A stretch of DNA of 64,000 nt from CBDIHP01 sp965279195 (lineage in GTDB: Bacteria; Planctomycetota; Planctomycetia; Isosphaerales; Isosphaeraceae). The notes under the pieces are model-generated. The model saw nothing but the letters and a program-made list of their open reading frames with translations. It was not told the origin of the DNA and searched no databases. The first letter of the stretch is position 1. Each line of letters begins with the position of its first letter. This document shows, piece after piece, positions 31,317-39,718 of the stretch. The position numbers were made by a program, and so were the translations under genes. Location: NCBI GenBank assembly GCA_965279195.1, contig CBDIHP010000041.1:227595-291594 (forward strand), given 5' to 3'.

Positions 31317-32046
31317 ATGGCTCGCCGCATCGTCCTCGCCGCCTCCGGCTCGCTCGGCGACATCTACCCCTACCTGGCGATCGGCCTGGGCCTGAAGGAC
31401 CGAGGGCACGATGCCGTCCTCGCCACCTGCGAGTGCCACCTCCGCTGGGTCGAGGACGCCGGGCTGGCATTCCGACCCGTGCAGCCCGACGGCGACTGGA
31501 TCGCCGACCCTCGCGTCATGGCTCGCTACGCCGTGCCCCGCGTCGGACTGATGAAGACCGTCCTCGGCCGGTTCCTCCCGGTCCTCCGCCGGACCTACGA
31601 CGACCTCCTCGACGCGAGCCAGGGTGCCGATCTCCTGGTCTCCCACCCCCTGTGCTACGCCGCCCCGATCGCGGCCGAGGCCACCGGCATCGCCTGGGCC
31701 TCGTCGATGATCACGCCGCTGGGCTTCTTCTCGGCCTGGGACCCGCCGGCCTACGCCTTCGCCCCGATCCTCTCCGCCCGCTCCGGGCCCTGGTACCCCG
31801 GCCTGGGGGGCGTTCCTCCACGCCGGCAAGCTCCCGAGCCTGCCGCTCGCCTCGCCCGTCGACCGGCTCCGCCGCGAGCTGGGCGTGCCGCCGCACCGGG
31901 GGAATGCTCGATTCCAGCACCGTAAGCTCGATGAGCATGCACATCCGAGCCTGCGAGCACTCCCAATCTCGAATCGTTCACCGGTAAAAGGCTCCCGCCC
32001 AGCTCAAGTCACCCGGCGAGGGCGAAATGGGCCCGAAGCACGATGA
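31317..32046 (+). pseudogene. Glycosyltransferase (UGT/family 28 type), N-terminal remnant
   Basis: MARRIVLAASGSLGDIYPYL, AIGLGLKDRGHDAVLATCEC and LVSHPLCYAAPIAAEATGIA are the acceptor-side half of UDP-glucosyltransferase-like enzymes. At about 31805 a run of six G where five are expected shifts the frame. The shifted frame continues as AFLHAGKLPSLPLASPVDRL and ELGVPPHRGNARF, then loses homology. The nucleotide-sugar half is missing here, but its end is found at 32865-33060. Confidence 0.85.
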
Positions 32047-32476
32047 GTTGTGCTGTTCGAAGTCCTGCACATCGACTCGACAACCCGGCCGGCAGCATTG
32101 GGGCAGGGGGTGGCCTGGCGTGCTTTCCCGCCAGCAAGCCCGACTCCGCCCTCGGTCGTGACGACCGACCGGACCGGGCTCGTCTTCGGTGCCATCGCCC
32201 ACCCCCTTCCCCCCACACCTCGCATCGACCGGCATGGGCCACCCAGGACGACCATCGGGCCCACCGCCTCCACCCACGAACGTTACGTTCTCCGCGGCTG
32301 CTCATCCCGACCGCCGACCCCTGACCGAGCCCCCCGGCACACCGGGACGGCCCGCTCCCCTGCGTTGTGAGCGAGACGGCTTCCTGGTACCATCGGACGA
32401 CCTATCAAACCTTGCTCGCGTGCTGTTTCTTGCACCCGACGATCTAGCCGCCCCGCCGACCCCCCGGGTGTCGCAC
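32047..32476. other. Noncoding 430-base stretch
   Basis: It fills the space between the broken glycosyltransferase and the receiver gene. No gene was recognised. It contains GGGGCAGGGGGTGG, a variant of the element-wide motif. Confidence 0.4.
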
Positions 32477-32836
32477 ATGAGAATCCTGATCGTCGAGGAC
32501 TCTGACCCCCTGCGTCGCATGTTCGCCCGGCTCCTGGCCATGAGCGGCTTCGAGGTGTGCGAGGCGTCGGACGGGCAGGAGGCGTTGGAGCGGCTCGCGG
32601 GCATCACGCCCGACCTCGTGCTCACCGACCTGATGATGCCCCGCGTCGACGGCGTCGAGCTGATCCGCCGCATCCGGGCGACGCCGGGCCGGGCGACGCT
32701 CCCGGTCGTGGCCATGACGGCCATGTCCGGCGGGTGCGAGCGGGCCCTGGAGGCCGGTGCCGACCGGGCCCTGACCAAGCCGCTCGGCCTGGAGCCGCTC
32801 CTGAATTGCCTCGGCTCCTACCCCTCCCCCGTTTGA
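32477..32836 (+). CDS. Single-domain response regulator, paralogue
   Basis: A 119-residue receiver with ILIVEDSDP, DLVLTDLMMPRVDGVELI (phosphoacceptor Asp), VVAMTA and LTKPL. It has the same length as the regulator at 17401 and closely matching sequence, including FARLL, EVCEA and RALEAGADR. No kinase is adjacent. It lies between the N- and C-terminal remnants of one glycosyltransferase, so it arrived by insertion or replacement. Confidence 0.9.
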   Translation: MRILIVEDSDPLRRMFARLLAMSGFEVCEASDGQEALERLAGITPDLVLTDLMMPRVDGVELIRRIRATPGRATLPVVAMTAMSGGCERALEAGADRALTKPLGLEPLLNCLGSYPSPV

Positions 32837-32864
32837 GGGCGGCACATCGCCGCACGTGCTCCCG

Positions 32865-33060
32865 CCCCCGGGTGCTGCCGCTCCGCCAGGGCACCGCCCG
32901 CCGGCTTGCCTCGGAACTGGATGCGTTGCTCGCCGACCCGGGCTATACGAATCGTGCCGAGCCGATCCGCCAGCGGCTCGAGGCCGAGGACGGCGTGAAC
33001 GCCACGTGCCGGGCGATCGAGTCGCCCCCGAGGCGGGCCGAAACTACGGCTCCACCGTGA
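32865..33060 (+). pseudogene. Glycosyltransferase C-terminal remnant
   Basis: PRVLPLRQGTARRLASELDA, LLADPGYTNRAEPIRQRL and EAEDGVNATCRAIES are the last helices of UDP-glucosyltransferase-like enzymes. No start is present. Same strand and order as the remnant at 31317, so both are probably ends of one gene whose middle was replaced. Confidence 0.75.
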
Positions 33061-33601
33061 GGAGATACGCTCCCCGGAACGCGGCCATCTCCCATCCCTT
33101 CTCGCAGATGACCCGCCCGCAGTCGGTCCCCCAGACCTCGTACGCGATGAACATCCCGAGATCGGCCGCCGCCTCCTCGGGCCCGCGGCCGTCCTCGACC
33201 TGCTTCCCCTTCTCGAACAGCTGGTGGGTGTTGAACCCGTAGTAGAGGCCCTCGGCGACGTTGTGGACGACGGTGCATCGCAGTCGCTTCGACAGGGAAG
33301 CGGCCAGGTCCGTATGGCCGAGCCACCAGAAAGGTCCCGAGACCTGCGTCCAGTCGTGGCCGGCGAGTTGGAAGACGAAGACGGCGTCCCCCGGGTCGTC
33401 GTCGCCGAGGTCGGTGGCCTCGATTCGGAGTTCGACGGCCCCCTTGGCCACGCCCTTGCGGCCCTTCAGTGCATCCACCACGTCCTCGCAACTCGCCCTC
33501 ACCATGAGCGTCGCGACTTCGACTTCCAGCCCCTCCCAGGCCGGGTCGAGGCCCCTCATGCTGGCCACTGACTCGCCCCCGGAACCGTCGCCCACGTTCA
33601 T
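33044..33601 (-). CDS. Hypothetical protein
   Basis: A 185-residue frame beginning MNVGDGSGGESVASMRGLDP. It is soluble with no signal peptide, and has strand-rich text such as AVFVFQLAGHDWTQVSGPFW and LRCTVVHNVAEGLYYGF. The family is not recognised. Its end overlaps the glycosyltransferase remnant by 17 bases on the opposite strand. Aromatic-rich conserved-looking stretches suggest a real gene. Confidence 0.6.
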   Translation of the reverse strand: MNVGDGSGGESVASMRGLDPAWEGLEVEVATLMVRASCEDVVDALKGRKGVAKGAVELRIEATDLGDDDPGDAVFVFQLAGHDWTQVSGPFWWLGHTDLAASLSKRLRCTVVHNVAEGLYYGFNTHQLFEKGKQVEDGRGPEEAAADLGMFIAYEVWGTDCGRVICEKGWEMAAFRGAYLLTVEP

Positions 33602-33894
33602 GCCGTGCCTCCTACCCGCACACCGCCCTCTGTCCCATGCATGCTCCGGATGATATCGGGCCGTGGCGTCGTCCGCGAGGCGACACCCCGCCGGCTTGCC
33701 GACGCGAGCCACCCCACCACGTCAGACCGGATCCCCGGCGTGTCGAGCGGGTGGCCGTTCGCCGAGGTCCCGGGGCCGATCCCCATCGCCTCGACCGATC
33801 AACCCCGGTGCATCGATGGGAGCCCTCCCTGCTCCCGAACCTGAACTCAAAGGACCTGTCGTCCTTCCGGGGTCCCACCGCCGCGGAGGATTGC

Positions 33895-34167
33895 GTGCCC
33901 GAGTCTGGATTTCGTCCTGCCGCCCACCTGTTCCTGCCGCTCCACGCCCACCTGCTCGAACTCCTCGGCCCGCTCACGCCCGAGGACTGGCACCGCCCCA
34001 CGGCCTGCTCGGCCCGGTGCGTCAATGACATCGCCTCGCACCTGCTCGACGGCGACCTCCGCCGTCTCGCCGCCCAGCGGGACGCCTACGCCCCGCCCGA
34101 CGCCCCCGCCGGCTTCGCCTCGCCCGACGCCCTTCTGGCCTATCTCCCCCGGCTCAACGCCGAATGA
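33895..34167 (+). pseudogene. Truncated DinB/maleylpyruvate-isomerase-type N-terminal domain
   Basis: From a GTG with GGAGGA five bases upstream, the 90 codons read FRPAAHLFLPLHAHLLELLG, PLTPEDWHRPTACSARCVND and IASHLLDGDLRRLAAQRD. This is the start of the mycothiol-dependent maleylpyruvate isomerase-like (DinB fold) family, usually about 250 residues. The stop at 34165 cuts it after the first helices, so it is likely nonfunctional. Confidence 0.65.
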
Positions 34168-34723
34168 ACCTCGTCGTCGCGGAGGATCAGCCCTGGTCGT
34201 TGATCCGTCTCTCGGAAGAGAAGGGGCAGGGAGTGGCCGAGATCTCCGAGTCGGCCGACTCGCATGTCCCTACGACTTTCGGGCGGGCGAGCCCGCCTCC
34301 GCCATGGATCGACGCGGGCGTACACGGGATCCGGTGGCCAGGCCTTGTCGTGACGCAGCCAGGGCAGGGGCACTCGGCGAGCCTGAGAACTCGGGACGAA
34401 CAGGCCCGAGGCGTCTGCCTGTCGCGTGCCCGCTGGTCGCCCGCCGTCCGAGATCCTACAATCGGGCGGACGATCCCCACGAACCCACCCGGCGGTCCCA
34501 TGCAGGCGAAGGCCACCCCTCCCACCACCGAGAACGAGCTTTACCTCAAGCTCTTCATCACCAACGGCGGCGGTTGGTAGGTCGGCCCCTCTTCCATTTC
34601 GCATGATCGCCGTGCCCGTCTCGATCCGGGACGCGGTTCCCTCCACGTCTTTCGTCGACCACCGCCTCCCCGGCCGGCTGGTCCCCGTTCGCCCCTGCCT
34701 GCACAGCCCAACCCGGATCCCTT
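34168..34723. other. Noncoding 556-base stretch with one tiny possible peptide
   Basis: No confident gene. ATG at 34500 could encode a 26-residue peptide ending ELYLKLFITNGGGW (stop at 34578-34580), but its ribosome site is weak. GGGGCAGGGAG occurs at 34223. Confidence 0.35.
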
Positions 34724-35950
34724 ATGGAACACATGAGCGTCCCCCAATTCCTGGGCGTCCTCGTCCTCACCCTCGCCGTCGCGAAGCTCCTCGGGGGCAT
34801 CGCCAGGGCGGTCGGCCAGCCGACGGTGCTCGGCGAACTCCTGGCCGGCGTCGTCCTCGGCGGCTCGGTGCTGGGCATCATCGACCCCCATTCGGAGGTG
34901 ATCCACCTCCTGGCCGAGCTGGGCGTGATCCTCCTGCTGTTCGCCATCGGACTGGAGACCGACCTGGCGAAGCTGATGCAGGTCGGCGGGAGTTCCGCGG
35001 CGGTGGCAACTGTCGGCGTGGTGCTGCCGTTCGCCCTCGGCTACGGAGTCTGCCACCTCCTCGGCCTCGGCGGCCTGGTGGGCGTCGTGGTCGGGGCCTC
35101 GCTCACGGCGACCAGCGTCGGCATCACGGCCCGCGTTCTCTCGGACCTCGGGCGGATGGACGAGCCCGAGAGCCGGATCATCCTCGGGGCGGCGGTCATC
35201 GACGACATCGTCGGCCTGATCATCCTGACCGTGGTCTCGGGCCTCGCCCGGGGGGAGCAGGTCACGGCCGGGGGGGTCGCCCGGATCGCGGGCTCGGCGT
35301 TCGGCTTCCTGGCGGGGTCGCTCGTCCTGGGCCACCTCCTGCTCCCTCACGTCATGAGGCTCGTGGGACGCGTCAAGATGCCGGCCACGCCGACAATCCT
35401 GGCCCTGATGCTCGCCCTCGGCCTCGCCTGGCTGGCGGATCGGGCGGGGTCGGCGGTCATCATCGGTGCGTTCGTCGCGGGGGTGCTGCTGGCGAAGACG
35501 CCGAGGGCCCGCGAGATCGAGCACGGGGTCACGGAGCTTGGGAACCTCTTCGTGCCGATCTTCTTCGCCTCCGTGGGAGCGGCGGTCGACCTCCGCGTCT
35601 TCAACCCCGCGGACCCGGCGAACCGCACGACGCTCCTCGTCGGCGGCCTGCTCATCGTCGCGGCGGTGGCGGGCAAGTTCGCGGCCGGTTACGCCGTGCC
35701 CTGGTTCGGGGGCAGGAAGGGGGTCATCGGAGTGGGGATGATCCCGCGAGGGGAGGTGGGCCTGATCTTCGCCCAGATGGGCCTGTCGAGCGGCGTGTTC
35801 GACGCGAAACTCTTCGGTGCCGTCACGCTCATGGTCCTCGTGACGACCTTCCTCGCCCCGCCGCTCCTGAGGATCCTGTTCCCGCCGGCCCAGACGAGAG
35901 ACAGTCATCTCGTTGCCGAGGGGATCGAAGAGTTGGTCACGGGCGAATGA
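34724..35950 (+). CDS. Cation:proton antiporter, CPA2 type
   Basis: A 408-residue membrane protein with about 12 hydrophobic helices, of the NapA/Kef sodium-proton or potassium-proton antiporter family. GQPTVLGELLAGVVLGGSVL is the typical first repeat, ASLTATSVGITARVLSDLG the unwound helix, and AAVIDDIVGLIILTVVSGL holds the paired aspartates that bind the ion. MIPRGEVGLIFAQMGLSSG matches the late conserved helix. There is no TrkA-N domain. It may affect pH or ion homeostasis. ATG 34733 is an alternative start. Confidence 0.92.
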   Translation: MEHMSVPQFLGVLVLTLAVAKLLGGIARAVGQPTVLGELLAGVVLGGSVLGIIDPHSEVIHLLAELGVILLLFAIGLETDLAKLMQVGGSSAAVATVGVVLPFALGYGVCHLLGLGGLVGVVVGASLTATSVGITARVLSDLGRMDEPESRIILGAAVIDDIVGLIILTVVSGLARGEQVTAGGVARIAGSAFGFLAGSLVLGHLLLPHVMRLVGRVKMPATPTILALMLALGLAWLADRAGSAVIIGAFVAGVLLAKTPRAREIEHGVTELGNLFVPIFFASVGAAVDLRVFNPADPANRTTLLVGGLLIVAAVAGKFAAGYAVPWFGGRKGVIGVGMIPRGEVGLIFAQMGLSSGVFDAKLFGAVTLMVLVTTFLAPPLLRILFPPAQTRDSHLVAEGIEELVTGE

Positions 35951-36698
35951 AGAGGACGACGAGCCCCGACGCGACGGGCCCCGGGTCGAGGACCGGATTC
36001 ATGGCGTCGCGTGGGCACCGGGGCAATCGCCCGACGGGCAGGCTCCTGGGAACCTGCCGAAGGCGATACCGCCGAGCCATCGTCGTCCAGGCCTTCGCCT
36101 TGAAGGGGTTAACCATGCGGATCGATCGGGAGGCCGCCCTGGTTCGCTTCCAGGGCATCCGTCTCGAAGGAGATCTTGGCCTGGCGGGCCGAGTGCTTGA
36201 AATTGTCACGATCATTGCCTGAGCCGCAAGCTCATAGCGGACTTTGTGACGGAGAGACTGACAGCCGAATGACACTACCCCTGCCGCAACGCTAAAGCGG
36301 CCGGGCGTGGGAGCAGGGGGGTGTAGCGACCCTCGATCCATTGTCGAAAGGGCGTAAGGGGTCTCATCGGCGGGGAGAAGTATTCACCGCGACCGTGGAT
36401 CGCACTCGATTCGCAACGCTCCTACGCCGGCCGCGATGCCAGGATTTGCCAGAGCGGAGCAGCATAGAGGGCCTGCATCACGCCGCCCGATTCGAGGATG
36501 CGGCAGACCTCCTCGGTGCACGCCCGTCGCCGGGAAGCCGTGCGTCCGCCGTACCCGGTCTCCTCCAGCAGCGGTCTCCTCCAGGTCGCAGATCGGCAGG
36601 CGGACGCGGCGTCATCCAGAGCTTGCGTTTCAGTTACCGGGACGACTCGACATCCCAGGGCTGTGGGTCGGCGTCTCGCTCCACGATGCACCTCCAGG
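35951..36698. other. Noncoding 748-base stretch
   Basis: It lies between the convergent ends of the antiporter and the zinc-ribbon gene. No family resemblance or good ribosome site was found on either strand. Confidence 0.4.
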
Positions 36699-37601
36699 CT
36701 ACGGTTGCATCTCGTCAGATAGTTTCACGTGCGGTCCGTAGCCGATTGTTGCACGAATCCTTTGGAAGAGCTTCTCAGCCAGCTCAGCATGCTCGTTCCA
36801 GGTGATCACGTTGTACATCTTCGTGTCGAAGTGGAGGCCACCAATATCGGGCTCGTGGCAGGTGAAGATGACCGGCTTGCCCAGCCCGAGGGCGTAACCC
36901 GCCTCAAAATAGACGCCGTCGCTGTGGCCGGTGAAGTCCGCCACCACGAAGTGGCTCTCCTTAATCTCGGCGATGATCCGGTCGTTGATCGTGCCATTGT
37001 GCTGGATGTCGTCGACACGGAACGCCTCGTAGCCAGCCCTCCGGACCGCCGGTTTGATAGCGTCCCGGCTGATCGCCAGCCTGTCTGCCTTGAAGGACAT
37101 GGCGATGAAGACTCGGTCGAGTCTAAGTTCTGCCGTGGCCTCCGCCTGCTCCATGCCCTCAAGCGTCAATCGCAGGCCCTCGCCATGCCCTCTCGACATC
37201 CATCCCCGCTCTTCCATGGCCCTGAGGTAACTCAGGAACTCCTCCGGCCTTCGGCAGAAGGCCGCGGGAAAGTCCGTCTCGTTAACGACTTTCACGGACG
37301 CACCCAGGTGCTGAGTCTTGAGGTAGAGGAACTTCAGGAAGGCTTGCATCCTGCCGGCCACAGTAGTCGGGGCCAGTCGGGCGAAGTCGGCGACATTCTG
37401 CCGTGTGAGCAGGATCGGGGAGGACTCTGCGGCACGGAGCTTCAGCACCCCGCAGAGTCGGAGGTCGCCCGCCCGAGGCTCTAGGTCGCCCGCCAAGTCC
37501 TGTTCGATGCGGTACGAGCCGCAGAGCGGGCAACTCACGCTGATGATCCCGTCGTCCGGCGACTCGCGTGCGTCGGAGTGTTTGCAGACGTAGCAGTGCA
37601 T
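36699..37601 (-). CDS. Zinc-ribbon protein with deoxyribosyltransferase-like (DRHyd) domain
   Basis: A 300-residue protein. N-terminal cysteines C3/C6 and C24/C27 (MHCYVCK, SCPLCGS) form a zinc ribbon. The middle is helical and unassigned. From about residue 162 comes a nucleoside 2-deoxyribosyltransferase/TIR-like fold: RVFIAMSF, RAGYEAFRVDDIQHNGTIND, SHFVVADFTG and VYFEAGYALGLGKPVIFTC. Glu233 in YFEAGYALG fits the family's nucleophile, with Asp222 nearby. Such domains cleave nucleotide or NAD-type glycosidic bonds and serve as immune effectors in several systems. A defence role here is inference. ATG 37601 (GGAGG upstream) is preferred to 37631. Confidence 0.75.
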   Translation of the reverse strand: MHCYVCKHSDARESPDDGIISVSCPLCGSYRIEQDLAGDLEPRAGDLRLCGVLKLRAAESSPILLTRQNVADFARLAPTTVAGRMQAFLKFLYLKTQHLGASVKVVNETDFPAAFCRRPEEFLSYLRAMEERGWMSRGHGEGLRLTLEGMEQAEATAELRLDRVFIAMSFKADRLAISRDAIKPAVRRAGYEAFRVDDIQHNGTINDRIIAEIKESHFVVADFTGHSDGVYFEAGYALGLGKPVIFTCHEPDIGGLHFDTKMYNVITWNEHAELAEKLFQRIRATIGYGPHVKLSDEMQP

Positions 37602-37757
37602 GACCCCTCCATGGGGCGGGAGTCGCCCCATTTCGTTCGATTCAGTCGCACTTATTGACCGCAGTGGCTTCAGGCTCGCCGCCGCGACAGTTGAACTGGC
37701 CCCGCTCGGACTAGGCCCTGCGGTCTGCGTAGAGGCCGCCGACCTTGTAGAGGTGCA

Positions 37758-38453
37758 TCACTCGGTCCCCGAGACCTTGGGCGGCTTGCAGGACACGCCG
37801 TCAAGGTAGATATCCACAGAGAAGGGCGGCTCGCCAGGATACTCGACGAACTCCACCTTGGAGATCACGCCCCTCAGGGTGACGACGTCGCCCTTCTTCA
37901 GGGCCTTCGCGAAGTCCCGGGCGATGTGCCGATCGAGGGTCATCTTCGTGCGGCCGTGCGGATGCTGGTCCTCCGGGCCGCCGACCACGTACAAGTTGAC
38001 GTACATGGTCGAGATGTCGTTGTCGAGGGGGTGGATCTCCTCGGTGGCGTACCCCGAGTATTCCCAGACTCGCACGCCATCCTGGTCGATGGAGTCGACG
38101 GTGGCCGTCCACTCCACCTCCCTGCCCCCCATGGCCTTCAGGGCCTCCTTGTAGGCCGGCAGGTGCTTGTCGCGATAGGCCTTCATCCCCTCGTCGTTGA
38201 GGGCGTTCTCCTCGACCGCTTTCTTCCCGGACTGATACTGGGACTCCAGGTCCTTGGCCAGCACCTGGATCCAGAGGGCCGTACGCTTGCGGTCCTTGGA
38301 GTCGAACTCGGGCTTCGGCGGGGGTGGAGGCTCGGGCGGGGGTGCGGGGGGGCTGATCTCGGCCGCAATGAGGGACGGTCTCGGGGGCGGCTCCGGAGGG
38401 GAGCCGTTCGAGCATCCGACGAGCACGATCAGCAGCACAAGACTCTTTCGCAC
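37758..38453 (-). CDS. Proline-rich lipoprotein, unknown function
   Basis: A 231-residue protein with lipobox LIVLVGC after MRKSLVL, then a proline-rich spacer (PPAPPPEPPPPPKPEF). The folded part includes VEWTATVDSIDQDGVRVWEY and VTLRGVISKVEFVEYPGEPP, reminiscent of OB-fold-like domains of bacterial surface lipoproteins. No catalytic motif is seen. A broken paralogue of its C-terminal end lies just upstream at 38529-38693. Confidence 0.75.
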   Translation of the reverse strand: MRKSLVLLIVLVGCSNGSPPEPPPRPSLIAAEISPPAPPPEPPPPPKPEFDSKDRKRTALWIQVLAKDLESQYQSGKKAVEENALNDEGMKAYRDKHLPAYKEALKAMGGREVEWTATVDSIDQDGVRVWEYSGYATEEIHPLDNDISTMYVNLYVVGGPEDQHPHGRTKMTLDRHIARDFAKALKKGDVVTLRGVISKVEFVEYPGEPPFSVDIYLDGVSCKPPKVSGTE

Positions 38454-38528
38454 GGGGTGTCCTGGTATTAGCTGAGGATAGTCTCGGTCATCGGGACATC
38501 GTCGTCGGACTCCCCGACTCCATACCGG

Positions 38529-38693
38529 TCAACTTAAGGTGACTCCGCGGCCTTCGACGGCTTGCTTAAATCCCTTGTCCAGGATGATCTCTACCGAGAA
38601 CAGCGGATCGCCGTGGTACTCCGTGAACTTGACCCGTGGGATCACGCCCTTGAGGACAACGGTATTTTTCTGCGAGACCCACCAGTAGGCCAT
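38529..38693 (-). pseudogene. Fragment of a paralogous lipoprotein
   Basis: A 54-codon frame reads NTVVLKGVIPRVKFTEYHGD then PLFSVEIILDKGFKQAVEG, matching the end of the lipoprotein at 37758 (DVVTLRGVISKVEFVEYPGE, PPFSVDIYLDGVSCK). No signal peptide or N-terminal domain is left. It points to a tandem duplication followed by decay. Confidence 0.7.
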
Positions 38694-38726
38694 CGTTTGT
38701 GCCTCCCTCGTCCCTCTCAGGTCGTG

Positions 38727-39551
38727 TCACTCCGCGTCGCCGAGGACGGCGTCGAGTTGGTCGTCGTAAACCTGAAGCGGCCGCCTCTGGACGCCGAACT
38801 CCTTCTCGATCATCAGATCCACGAGCGAGGGCCCGTTCAGCAGCACGACCGGCACGGCACCCTTCTTGATCGACGCATCGGCGGCCCCGGCGGTGAAGTC
38901 CGAGGTGGTGAAGAAGATCCCCTGCTCGAACTCGCCCTGGATCGCACCGCGGAACTTGTCGACCTCCGGCCTGGGGACCTTGCCCTCCCACCGCTTGCAC
39001 TGGAAGGCGACGGCCATCCGTGCCAGGCCGACCTTGAGCATCCCGTGGCCGTCGATCCCGCCGTCCCGGCCGACCTGGGTGACTTTCACCTGGACGAACC
39101 CGTAGGCGATCAGGAGGTGCCGGGCGAAGTGCTCGAACTGGCGAGGCGTCAACTCGAAGAGCCGGTCGAGGAGCTTGGCCCGGAACTGGACGTCGTACCG
39201 GTCGTAGAGGTCCACCAGGCTGACCGCCGGCGATGCGGGACGCTCTCCCTGCCCCCCGCCTTTCGGCTTGGCGGCGTCGCCGACTCGCTTCCGCCCCTGC
39301 TCGGTGATGCCCCAGACGCCCCGCTCGGGGCTGGACATGTCGCCCGCCGTGATCAACGCCATGCGGGCCCACTGGATCCGGTTCATCCACTTCCGTTCGC
39401 CGTGCTTCAGACGCTCCGCCTTGTCCTCCTCGGTCATCCCCGGAAACCTCGCCGCGACGCGGGGGTAGACGTCCTTCGGCCGGGCCGAGCCCCCGAGTTC
39501 GACGAGGGCCTGGAGCAGGGGGAGTTCGATCTCTTCCTGTGCGGGGATCAT
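38727..39551 (-). CDS. mrr: Mrr-type restriction endonuclease (type IV)
   Basis: A 274-residue protein. The N-terminal winged helix (IELPLLQALVELGGSARPKD, RGVWGITEQGRKRV) matches Mrr_N. After a glycine-rich linker comes the Mrr catalytic domain: LTPRQFEHFARHLL (Glu140), GRDGGIDGHG (Asp167) and VAFQCKRWEG (Gln184-x-Lys186), the PD-(D/E)xK residues. GIFFTTSDFT and VVLLNGPSLVDLM are typical later strands. Such enzymes cut modified foreign DNA in the cytoplasm. No methyltransferase is adjacent, as expected for type IV. Confidence 0.9.
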   Translation of the reverse strand: MIPAQEEIELPLLQALVELGGSARPKDVYPRVAARFPGMTEEDKAERLKHGERKWMNRIQWARMALITAGDMSSPERGVWGITEQGRKRVGDAAKPKGGGQGERPASPAVSLVDLYDRYDVQFRAKLLDRLFELTPRQFEHFARHLLIAYGFVQVKVTQVGRDGGIDGHGMLKVGLARMAVAFQCKRWEGKVPRPEVDKFRGAIQGEFEQGIFFTTSDFTAGAADASIKKGAVPVVLLNGPSLVDLMIEKEFGVQRRPLQVYDDQLDAVLGDAE

Positions 39552-39718
39552 CCGGCTGACGCTCCGGCAGGGGGCCGCGTTCGGTTGTCGAGCAAGTGTA
39601 CGACACGAAGAGGTCGCAAGCCCCGTCCCCGACGCCGCTGAGCCCCGAAGACGTACAGGGGCAGGGAGGAGGCGAGGCCCGATCCTGCTCCCGATCGGGT
39701 CTGCATCGCACGCGACGG

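Noticed and set aside
36341..36805. Several small frames in the gap before the zinc-ribbon gene
   Set aside because: No ribosome sites, skewed residue content and no resemblance to known families.
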